From assembly GCA_001414485.1 (NCBI GenBank), contig LLEY01000184.1, positions 52,760-116,759 of the forward strand: a DNA stretch of 64,000 bases, written 5' to 3'. Position numbers and translations under genes: made by a program. This document shows, piece after piece, positions 30,091-39,630 of the stretch; positions within the stretch are counted from its first letter, which is position 1, and each line of letters opens with the position of its first letter. Below the pieces are notes generated by a model that ran no database searches, was not told where the DNA came from, and was given only the letters and a program-made list of their open reading frames with translations. The DNA is from Calycina herbarum (lineage: Eukaryota > Ascomycota > Leotiomycetes > Helotiales > Pezizellaceae).

Positions 30091-30928
30091 TCACAAAGCA
30101 TCTTCTGGGAAATTTAGAAAGCAAATCTCGATATTTTCGTAAGCTGAGAAGGTCCCGTACTTTGCTGGTGAACTCGATTGGGTAGTTGGCGGTTTCTTGG
30201 ATGGTGAGATGGTGGACTCGGAAGATTGGGGAGAGAATGGCGCAGCAGAAAGCACATTCTCAAGCCAAGTAGTCCCTGGCCTCTCTTCTCTCCAATTCCT
30301 CCACCAATTCCTTCCGCTCATCTGCCAAGTCTGCCCCTTGGTTCCCAACTTCAACGCATCCTCCAACTCCCGCTCTGCGAGAGCATCCAGCTTCATACGC
30401 AAAACATACCCCTTCTCTTGGTCCTCAGCCGAGGCACCAAGCTCCCCCAACTGTTTCTATCTCCTCTCCTTCGCCACGACGGAAGGCGACATGAGAGTGG
30501 GCCAGACGACGGACACGACCTTGCTCCCGCTTAACTCTCTCGAGCCGGTCCTCCATCTCCTCTTGGACCTTGCGGTCGGCGGTTGCAGCAGCAAGGGTGC
30601 CAGCTGTCTCCATGGCGCGGACGCGGGCTCTGGTGGCGGCAGTGGCTCTGAGGCGATAATTGCACTCAGCCCAATGTTGCTATTTACAATTAGTCTAACG
30701 AAATCCACACTACTGATTCTATCTTACAGTCATCTGGTACTCAGTGACCGGATGTCTCATCTTCCTGGCAAACTCAATCCTACTCTTGGTGGGCATGAGA
30801 GGATCGGCGCGGTAGAGGTCCTGGATTGCCTTGGCCTGCCTCGCCGTCAATGATGTCTCACCCCGAATTGGGGGAGGGCGGTCTGGGAATCGGCGGCCAT
30901 TGGGATTCTTCTTTCGGGTGTTGGCCAT
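30091..30928 (-). CDS. Hypothetical basic coiled-coil protein, ~250-263 aa; frame change near 30440
   Basis: Exon 1 (30928-30728, 67 codons) reads MANTRKKNPNGRRFPDRPPP, then TARQAKAIQDLYRADP and RIEFARKMRHPVTEYQMT. A 48-bp intron (30727-30680) joins it to QHWAECNYRLRATAATRARA. A predicted coiled coil follows (EEMEDRLERVKREQGRVRRL). The frame then stops at 30425. A second frame, open from about 30450, continues as LGELGASAEDQEKGYVLRMK, then WQMSGRNWWRNWREER, to 30091. A one-base difference in the G5 run at about 30435-30440, or an unusual 40- or 79-bp intron, would join them. No domain recognised. No membrane segment; many Arg residues suggest a nucleic-acid or ribosome association, which is inference. 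Confidence 0.6.
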
Positions 30929-31500
30929 TGTGATGGCAGTTGATAGTTGTTTGGGCGGTTTGGGAGCGAAAACGGGGGCTCAAAAGCAGCAAAAAACAGC
31001 AGGTATTTGTAACTATGCGCGCTGGAGAAAAAAGAAGCAATTCGCGGATCGGAAATTTGCTTATCTACCACTAAAATTTTCAAGTCTAGCCTAGCAACGC
31101 GTTCGCTTCGCTCATTGGTGCAAAGCCGCAAATACAATTACCCGTGTACCCCATCAACTGTGAAATCTACCCAAAAATGCGCTGATTAAAGCGTTTGCTA
31201 TGAGATGAAGTATTGTATCAAAGAAATGATTGTTTACGTCTTTAGCTGTGAAAAGGGGTCTGTCAGGTTAAATTCGCTTAACTTTTGAACCAACAATGCG
31301 TGGATCCGAAGTTATTCCGTGTTGCAAAAATGTAGAATGGGATGCCTTCATTTTTTCACAATGCAACACCAGTGTGATGTGTGAATGGGCTTGATTGTTG
31401 TTGTGCTACTTTCTTATTATTCTAGACATATTGAAAAACGATTTTAATTGAATTATGTTACTGTAGTTTAAGGTTACAGGTATAAGTTCTAGTTATTTAA
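30929..31500. other. Intergenic, leading into repeat island
   Basis: Promoter of the coiled-coil gene and then increasingly AT-rich DNA. No gene recognised. Confidence 0.5.
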
Positions 31501-31509
31501 CCTCTTGTA

Positions 31510-32125
31510 ACTTCTCTCGAATTTTTATTTTATACTAGAAAGAATAGGAAATACTATTATTCAGGCGTTTTTACTTATATAATTCTTTTAAAGAAATGAC
31601 TTTCATTTTTTCTACGTCTAGTAAGTTCTCTTAAACTTTTATTTTACACTAGACAGACTAGGTAATACTACTGTTTAAACGCTTTTACTAATAACTATCT
31701 TTTTAAGAGAGGAATTCCGTGTCTTTTAATCATTGTATGTTCTCTCGAACTATTATTTTATACTACAAACACTAGAAAATACTATTGTTTAAGCGTTTTT
31801 ATATATACATTTCTTTTAGAGAGATGAATTCCGTTTCTTTGATCTCTCGTAGAAGCTTTATCTTGTACTATCTAGCCTAGGAAAGACTATTATTTAAAGA
31901 TTTTATATGTATATCTCTTTTAGAGAGGTGAAATCCGTTTCTTTGACTTCTCTCGTAGTTTTATTTTATATCACGTAGACTAGAAAATAGTATTGTTCAA
32001 GCGTTTTTATACGTATATCTCTTTTAGAAAGTAGAATTTTGTTTCTTTAAGTTTTCCGAAGTTTTGTTTTATACTAAAAAGACCGGGAAATGCTATTGTT
32101 CAAGTGTTTTTACAGGTATATTGAA
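31510..32125. repeat. Diverged tandem array, ~103-115-bp unit, about six copies
   Basis: A recurring unit begins TTTTATTTTATACTAG (variants at about 31522, 31637, 31751, 31856, 31959 and 32063). It continues with a TACTATTGTTCAAGCGTTTTTA-like block, then CTTTTAGAGAG and a CCGTTTCTTTGA-like stretch. Spacing is 115, 114, 105, 103 and 104 bp. Copies differ at many positions, largely by transitions. No coding potential. Confidence 0.75.
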
Positions 32126-32251
32126 TTTAGAGTCTACTATCTTAGAGCTGGCTTGGTTTTGTTATATATTACACTTTTAAGGATTTCAACACTTAAGAGA
32201 GACACTATCTTAGAGATCTCTGGAGTTTTGTTACACTTCGCAATTTTCAGG

Positions 32252-32765
32252 TCAGGAGTTTTAAAACATTCGTTTAGTTCTTATTAAACGTTACTTCTTC
32301 TATCGGACGTTGAGATTCTGTGACAGACGTGCTTCAGATAAGACTCAGAACAAACAACACTCTATTCTTAGGACAGAAGACGAGGAGAGCAGAAGAGCTC
32401 GAGAGAACCGGGAACTAAATACAAGTCATCCGCGCTAGTGCGTACGCTAGTACTAGCGTGCATCTCAGCGAACATGTGACATCCAGCAGCCTTCGTGACT
32501 ATAACCGTCACAGATTCGTTCTACTTCTAAACATTCTCTAAGTTCTTAACGAAAGTTGATTCTTCTATCGGATGTTAAGATTCGTTTTACTTCTAAAATT
32601 CGCTTAGTTCTCGATGAATATTATTTCTTCTATCGAATGTTGAAATTCGTTTTACTCTAGAAGATTTCCTTAGTTCTTAGCAAAAGTTAAGTCTTCTATT
32701 AGATATTAAGATTCGATTTACTTGAAAAGATTCGCTTAGTTCTTATAATCGTTAATTAAATATTA
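32252..32765. repeat. 66-bp tandem array, interrupted by LTR-like copy B
   Basis: Units at 32513-32578 (66 bp), 32579-32643 (65 bp), 32644-32709 (66 bp) and a partial unit from 32710 share GATTCGTTTTACTTCTA, then CTTAGTTCTT and TTCTTCTATCGGATGTTAA-like blocks. A further partial unit lies at about 32252-32318, left of the 194-bp insertion. The insertion therefore landed inside a pre-existing array. Confidence 0.8.
32319..32512 (+). mobile_element. LTR-like insertion, copy B (less decayed), with 5-bp target duplication
   Basis: 194-bp block starting TGTGACAGACGTG and ending AACCGTCACA, flanked by GATTC on each side (32314-32318 and 32513-32517). It has an inner near-palindrome GCGCTAGTGCGTACGCTAGT. 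It matches copy A (2500-2690) along its full length, with copy A showing the T/A side of most differences. Retained CpG- and CpA-rich motifs show that this copy has suffered little RIP. TG...CA ends with 5-bp duplication fit a solo LTR. Confidence 0.87.
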
Positions 32766-33138
32766 AGATTTATTTAGCTTTATAGTATTTATCTAGTTTC
32801 TTATTAGAACTTTATATATTCTATTAGTTTCTTTCTATTCTTTATATTAGCTATTAGCTTAAGAAAGTAATAGTAAGAAAGAGTAGATATTTAGAAAAAA
32901 GTAAAAGTATAATAGATAGTATAAATATAATCTTAAGAGTAAATAACTGTTTTTTCTAAAGTCTTATTTACTAGAAGAATTAGATATAAGATATCTAGAA
33001 AGTAAAAGAGTAAGAGAGTATAAGAATAATTTATTCTACTTTCTACTTATAAAAAGTAATATTTTATAATTTCCTTATTATTAGCTTTTAGTAAGAGAAA
33101 CAAGTAAAGCTCTAGTAATACTATTACTTTATATTATA
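32766..33138. other. AT-rich spacer in repeat island
   Basis: No feature beyond AT-rich, RIP-like composition between the 66-bp array and the inverted-repeat element. Confidence 0.5.
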
Positions 33139-33579
33139 ACGTGGTTTATCAGCGAGTCGATTATATTAGCGAGTCGATCACTAAAAATACATATAAAAAA
33201 CGTCTATGCAACCCTAGTAAAAATCTGTAATTCTTAATAAAAATTAATAAAATTAAAGAATCTACTTTATTACTATATAAATAAGTAATATTAAAAATTT
33301 TAGACGCTTACTAGCTATAACTAACGATTCGCTTAAAATTACCCCTGTATTCATTGATTTTTTTGATTTTTTTTTAATTTCTTTAATAACTTAGCTATTA
33401 TAATTAGTTAGTATCTAAGATTTCTAATATTATTTACATATATAGTAATAAAGTAAGGTTTTTAATTTTATTAATTTCTATTAAGAATTACAGATTTTTA
33501 CTAGGGTTGCGTAGACGTTTTTTGTATGTATTTTTAGTGATCGACTCGCTGATATAATCGACTCGCTGATAAACCACGT
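33139..33579. mobile_element. 441-bp long-inverted-repeat (foldback/MITE) element with TA duplication
   Basis: The outer ~115 bases of each end are near-perfect reverse complements, differing at only a few C/T or G/A positions. Similarity continues with gaps to about 185 bases, so most of the element can fold on itself. Ends are ACGTGGTTTATCAGCGAGTC and its complement, flanked by TA (33137-33138 and 33580-33581). That fits Tc1/mariner (Fot1/pogo)-type target choice. Each arm holds a GCGAGTCGAT direct repeat. There is no coding capacity. Confidence 0.88.
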
Positions 33580-33581
33580 TA

Positions 33582-34140
33582 TCTTTATTATTAAAAAGAA
33601 CTTATAAAAGTAGACTTAGACAGCGATATATTATCGATATATTATTAAGAGAGTATATAATAATAATCGTATTATATTAAGTAATCTATTAGATATTTAT
33701 AACGTTTATATAAAGATTTAAGTTTAGTAAATAAGCCTAGTTATTCCTCGGAAATTAGAATTCGTACTATTAGATTTAGTTAAATAGTTCTTCTACTTAG
33801 AGAACTCTTCTCTTCTTATAGATAATCTAATTATATACTCTTATAGTTTATTAGTAGAAAATGTTTTAATTTAGAGAAAAATAGTTCTTCTAGCTAAGAG
33901 CTAATACTTAGTCTCTAAATATAAAAACAAAGTTATATATTTTATATAGTAAATTATAATTATTTATAACTTTAAAAGACTAATTCTCTTATTATAAGAA
34001 CCTTTAACTAAAATAAGATTTATATAATAACTTTTTAAAATAGATTTTAAATAGTAAGTATAAGTTATATAATATTTAATTAGTACTATAAAGCACTAGT
34101 GTTAAAAACCTAATATTTATCTATAATTATTAAGTTTTCA
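33582..34140. repeat. AT-rich RIP-decayed sequence, family unknown
   Basis: Very low GC, stops in all frames and TA-rich dinucleotides. Protein-like patches are visible but cannot be tied to a family. Probably an old transposon. Confidence 0.5.
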
Positions 34141-37100
34141 TTAATTGGTGACGAGACTAACAAAAGATAAGATCCCAACTGGTCCATTCTCGACCACTGA
34201 GAAAGATTTTAGACACATCATCAGCATATCAATGAGGTGCAACCTGGAGGGATTGGAGTTAAATTTCAGCTGAGTTCTAGTATGCTTTAGTTACTAATTA
34301 CGACATTAACTGGATTTTTTAATACATACCCTAAACTAGCTATAAGTTAATCGCTATACTCTTTTCAGCTTATCCAAGTAATCTAATCTTTCTAAGATTA
34401 TCAAATCGAATAAATTTACTTAGATGTGAATCTGGACTCCATTCTCGTAAGACTTTTCGAAATTAATTTAATTACCTTAATTCATTCAAAAACTCCCGAA
34501 CAATAAATATAATAATTGAGTTTACTATACTCACTAGTTAATACTATCAAGTAGTAACATGATTAGCCAATACTACAAGTGGTGAACAAAGCATACCAGT
34601 TCTCATTAAGAGGTTCGTATCTGAATGGTTCGTCCTCGGAACGCACGTCTTCGTACTTTCGTTCAGCCATTTTGTGGAGGCTTTTCAACTTGGGAGAACT
34701 CATCTTTATTTTAGGGTTTTGAGTAATTTTCTTTCCGCGATGTAAAAACGAGAGATTGTGGCCACTCCTGTATAGTGTAACACGCCATGCGATGGGAAGC
34801 CCACCACGAAGCCTAAGCCATTAAGCGAGAGTGTAAGTAAATCGCATCCACACATTTTATTGATACTTGATGGCTTATTGGCTACCACCTTTCCTAGCTT
34901 ACTCAATGTCTGATAGCTATTTCCTCAAAAGAACCGTCCCCGTGGAAGGTAGTCTGTACTGGTGTGCGTTTGATATTCGAGATGTTCCATCGCAAATTAC
35001 AGCAACCCAACGACGAAAACCGATCGAAGGTGTGAGGGCCGAGGAAACCAAGAAATCTCGACTTAACAGGGTCTAAATCTAGGGCAGGCCTGAGTAGCGG
35101 GGCTGGCTGTTCTTGGGAACCCTCCTCTTCATCGTTGGGCTTGTCACGCAAAACCAATTCGACCCTGCAATTATATCATTGAAAATCATCTAGTTTTATA
35201 ATCAAAACTCATTGTCTGAGAAGGATTGGAAAAATCAAAACGTCCCTCTCCTAATTTTCCTAGAAGTTCGCTTTTGCACTTTATCACAGGAATCGAGGAT
35301 TTCAAAAACTTGAGAACCTTCAAAGATTTCATTAAACTAGACCAATCTGTGAAATAGCGACAACTAACAAATTGTTAGCAAACTTACAACGGCTCTTTAC
35401 CCAGTGGAAAGCCGGGAACGACAACGACCCTGAAGATTGCGAATTTTGTCATCTCAACTTTCTGTTGAGCCAGCGAGCCATTAGTTCAAGTTAGCAATAT
35501 CGGAGGGACTCGGACCTCATCATCAGTTTGCACATTAACGCATGCTTCCTTCCAATTCCCCTAGACTAGTTTGTGGAATCAAAAGTAAAGTAGGTGCTGG
35601 AGACAAGTGAGCAAATACCCACATAGTTTTCAGTCCTGGATTTTTTAACGGGCACTTTTTCTCGTCAAATTATTACAGTCCATCGCCTCCGAAGCCTTGA
35701 TATGCCCCTGATATACGTTCGGAATGAGGTTGAATATGATGCAGCATTTTTCTGTTAGCATGGTCAGAACTGGTGAGGTCGTCCCCCTGGCAATTGTTTT
35801 GCATCGCAAGCCAAAAGAGAACTATATTATATCCTTCTAATACCGAGGCCGCCTTTACTACTCCTCATCTTATGGATGAAGTAGTCGGCTTTGGGCAAGG
35901 AAAAAGGAGAATATCATTCGAGAAAGTTTGTTAAGTTGCTTTCTTGATTCTTCTAAATCATCTCGGATAATAAATCCAATCTTCGGTTGAGTTGTACAGT
36001 AATTTAGGCGAAGAAGTTTGTTTAGTTTGGATCCCTTGAGATTTCCTCTAAATCTTTATTTTGTACTAGAAAGGCTATGTTTCAGAACTTTCTAGGACGT
36101 GCTGAACTAGGTGTGGCACGTAACCCAGAAGTCTATACAAAGCACTCTTAGGCCCTCCTCTGAGAAGAGCTTAAAATTCCTTCGTTTTAAACAACTTACC
36201 TCTGAAAATTAGTTGTAATACCTCGGGATCATCAAACAAGTATTACTCCACCTCCCGCTTTTGTAAATTTCTATACTCTATACTATTTGCTATCTTGCTA
36301 AATTAACCAAAATACTTTCAATCGCAAATATTCTACAGGCTTTCCAAATAAGGAGAGGTTGTACGAGTTTGCCTCCCGCTATTCATAGCTTGGTTATTTA
36401 TCAATCTACTAACCCCACTTCCGTGCCTCTTTTCGCTTAAGTCTCAAAACCCAGTACTTGCTACTCGCGATGTGTTTGAGGGCCTCTTTGAGAAATCCGT
36501 CTTTAGCGCGCTAGGAGCTGGAGCTTGTTTTCAGCATGTTCCTATTAGTTGAAGCTTGAATCTCTCTAATATACAGCAAATTCGTGATTAAAAACGACCG
36601 GGACTTGTGATAAAAAATGGAACCGGTGTGCTTTATTTAATTATTATAGAATTGACCAATTATGTCTCGATATACACTACAATGGCTATATGACACACTT
36701 GATCTCTAAACTTTATCCTACTAACTCAATTATTCTAACCCTTCTTGAATATTTATACTAAGTAAATATTACTTAGATAAGTACTGAGTTCTCCCTGTTA
36801 TCAAAAATATTAGAACCTTATTAATTTAACTTAATTAACTTAAACTATTTTGAATAATATAATTTAATAGTCTACGTTACTAGACTCACTACTTGATAAT
36901 CTAAAATAGTAGCAAAATTGGTGAAGTTTATAATTAGTAACTAAAGTATCCTAGAACTTTACGAACTTTCCGAACTGTCAATCAGAAATTAACAACATTC
37001 TTTCACATTACACAGCCAGTATAATTAGATATACATACCATATCTTAATAAAAACACAAAGTCTTGAACCGTCATGCTCAAATTCTCAGCTTATCTTAGT

Positions 37101-37151
37101 GAACTCCAAAAGTCCACACATAATTTCATGAGAGAAACTCCCTAAAAAGCT
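34141..37151. other. 3-kb gene-poor region
   Basis: Composition varies between moderate GC (34.6-35.8 kb) and AT-rich (36.6-37.1 kb). A minus-strand 84-codon frame at 34903-35157 (including NDEEEGSQEQPAPLLRPALD) and another at 34706-34906 could be gene fragments, but nothing matches a family. Bases about 36040-36090 faintly resemble the 105-bp unit at 31.5 kb (TTTATTTTGTACTAGAAAGG). Confidence 0.5.
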
Positions 37152-37672
37152 TCATTTTATATACGTCCGTGACGATCTACAGTTCGACGTCCAAATTCTA
37201 TTGTCTAATCTCCCTTCTAGAAAAGACCACAAACTCCACCCAAAAGACGGCATTTCCCGCCCAAAAGTATCTCTCTGATCCTCCACCGAATCCCGATACA
37301 AGACTGCGCGCTGAGGAAAAGTATTCGGTCCATCCACAACTCTCTCCATCCCCCGTGCTTTTCCGGGAGTAGGACGAAATTCAGTCCCAATACTTAGGCG
37401 TTCCAAAACCCTCTCACGCCTCGCCTTCTCTTTAGCACTCTCGATTTTCGGAATCTCTTGGTAAGCAAGTCAACTTACAGTAGCTGCCCGATCATGGTAA
37501 ACTGTCGGCCATGTACCACTCCACATGGCCGGTTGAGAAAAGAGCCAACTCCAGCGATCCCAGCCAGTACTGCCAGTGCTTTGAGGATAAGAAGATAATG
37601 GTTTGAGGGAGATGACTTCCTAAGGTCCGCTGGTTTCGATGTGGCTGGATTTTTGGCGACAAGAGTGGACAT
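37152..37672 (-). CDS. Hypothetical small single-pass membrane protein, ~159 aa
   Basis: Best model: exon 1 37672-37479 and exon 2 37437-37152, with a 41-bp intron with a GTAAGT donor; total 160 codons. The N-terminus reads MSTLVAKNPATSKPADLRKS. A hydrophobic helix at about residues 27-47 follows (YLLILKALAVLAGIAGVGSF). After the splice comes a basic segment LLAKEKARRERVLERLSIG, then GTEFRPTPGKARGMERVVDG. A small single-pass protein of organelle membranes is plausible. The alternative 62-bp intron (37516-37455) also keeps the frame. Product unknown; existence of the gene is moderately supported. Confidence 0.4.
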
Positions 37673-38245
37673 GTTAATGCTGCTGGGGCACCAGACTCTT
37701 ACTCTGCCTGGTAAAATCGAAGGATCCAGGTACAGATGCAGATGCGACAGAATACGTGCTTACATGGCTGCATTAGTCGGGTCTTGAAGGGGGTTGAGAC
37801 AAATGGTGCATTTGTCCGCCAGATTGTTTGAGGTCGAGGTCATTGTTTCTTTGCTGGGAGTAGCTACTCCAAGATCCAAAGCCAAGATAGGAAACATTTA
37901 GGAGATAAATATATGAAATTGGGGAATTGGAAGAAAATAGCTTGGGTGATTGGAGGGCATATGAGGGGTCTTCTGACACTCACCTGGACGTTTCACATGA
38001 ACTTCATGAGATTCCAATCTGTTGATTCACCGTAGTTCAATACGATATCTCATTATAACAATGTAAATTCTAGCTAACACACTGTTGTCGAAAGCCTGAA
38101 GAAAATCTGTATGTTGGGTGTGAAGCAGATAGAAGAAGACTTTATTAAGCTAACAATGCTCTCCTAACAGTCAAATACAACCTTCGGGCTAACCCACCGG
38201 AGTAGACAGCATTACATTTTTAGAGCTAGCGTGTATTATTCACCA

Positions 38246-38247
<2 letters not shown>

Positions 38248-38278
<31 letters not shown>
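38248..38278. repeat. Poly-C homopolymer, 31 bases
   Basis: An uninterrupted run of 31 C (G on the minus strand) in ordinary intergenic DNA upstream of the gene at 38540. The length may be inexact if derived from sequencing-error-prone reads. Confidence 0.9.
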
Positions 38279-38279
<1 letters not shown>

Positions 38280-38539
38280 CCTTAAAAGGTGACGCACCGA
38301 CTTCTTTGTGAACAGCAGACTGGGTCTTGGGGGTGACGATGGCGTTTTGCAAGCTTAGAAGGAACAAAGAAAGGTTCTTCGCCACTCCAGAACCATCTTC
38401 GAAGTACTTAACAACTTGCATATCTAGAATCTTTTTTGCTTTCTGTACGGGCCAGATGATACTGGACTGCAGGCAGAATTAATCGACTTCCCTGCTAAAC
38501 GAACCCTCAAATTCAAGAACACGCGAAGAAAGACGTGCA

Positions 38540-39193
38540 ATGGACATCCCGTTATGCCTTAGTCCCATCGAAGCGACAGATGCAAATTACAATGGAGATA
38601 TGTCAGATAATGGTTTCTATCCGCCAGAAGCTCACACGCTGGACAACAACCACAAGCACGAATCGGTGAATAGAATAGCCAGGCAAAATCTTCCGAAATC
38701 AATGAGTCTGCCAGCCATCACTGATCCAGAAGTCAACTTTGAAATCAGGAAGACAATCGTGGAGTGGCGCGGTACTCGAGCACGGAGAAATACCGAAGAA
38801 GAGAAACGCCAAACCTGGAGACGATCGCTAAACAGTCCAATTCGAAAGTTCTTCTGGACTGACGTGGTTCCAAGGGAGCAAAACATGGATGGAGATATGA
38901 GCGTCGACGCATTAATGGAGGAGAATGCGGTCTGCGACGGGGCAGAATCGGATGAGTGCATGTTCATCTCTAGGGATAAAGAAGGTCATCCTGTTTTCAG
39001 TCCAGCGATACATGCTGCCAGACAAGCGGAAAATGAAGAGGCCGTTGAAGAAAACTTTGTCGATTCCAAAGAAGATACTCCTATGGACGACTTGGAAAGC
39101 ATAGGAGGGAATGAGACCACCGATTCGGAGAATACAACAGAGCAAGAACACTTGGCTGAAAGGGTCCAAGTGCTCTCAATCCAAGGTGTTTGA
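38540..39193 (+). CDS. Hypothetical acidic protein, 217 aa
   Basis: Single-exon frame with no recognised domain. Residues 1-50 are polar (ANYNGDMSDNGFYPPEA). Residues 60-110 contain a basic helix (EIRKTIVEWRGTRARRNTEE, then RRSLNSPIRKFFW). The rest is very acidic (EEAVEENFVDSKEDTPMDD). No signal peptide or membrane helix. A nuclear or cytosolic regulatory protein would fit the charge pattern, but this is inference. Codon use looks coding throughout. It lies 260 bp right of the poly-C tract. Confidence 0.6.
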   Translation: MDIPLCLSPIEATDANYNGDMSDNGFYPPEAHTLDNNHKHESVNRIARQNLPKSMSLPAITDPEVNFEIRKTIVEWRGTRARRNTEEEKRQTWRRSLNSPIRKFFWTDVVPREQNMDGDMSVDALMEENAVCDGAESDECMFISRDKEGHPVFSPAIHAARQAENEEAVEENFVDSKEDTPMDDLESIGGNETTDSENTTEQEHLAERVQVLSIQGV

Positions 39194-39319
39194 ATAATTT
39201 CTAGCGTTGTGTTTATTCCCATCCGAAGCCCCCGAACAAGAAAGAGAATCGCGGATATGCAGTACGAAAGGAACGAGGCGAATTCTTCGGGGATGATCTG
39301 ATTGTTGTTTTACTGTACC

Positions 39320-39340
39320 CATAGCATAGCATAGCATAGC
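39320..39340. repeat. (CATAG)4 microsatellite
   Basis: Four consecutive CATAG units in the spacer between the acidic hypothetical gene and the formin-like gene. Confidence 0.85.
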
Positions 39341-39630
39341 AAAAGCAAGAGCTGCCTTCATTTGCGACTTCCAAGTTTGTCACGCAGAATTCCTTAATAG
39401 GCAAGGAGCAGTGGGGCAAGTAACTTTGGAAGCATCACGTGCTTTGCGATAGCGTTGCGCACTGACCTAACAACTGTTGCTATGGCCCTCGATAACTTCG
39501 TAAACATCGAGAGCCCAGCTCAATTGATCGTCACGAACATCCATCTTCCATGTCATTATGAAGACCATAATTCTCAGCATTTTTGCATAGCTTTTTCTTC
39601 ATTCATCACATCATTCAATTGCAATTCACC

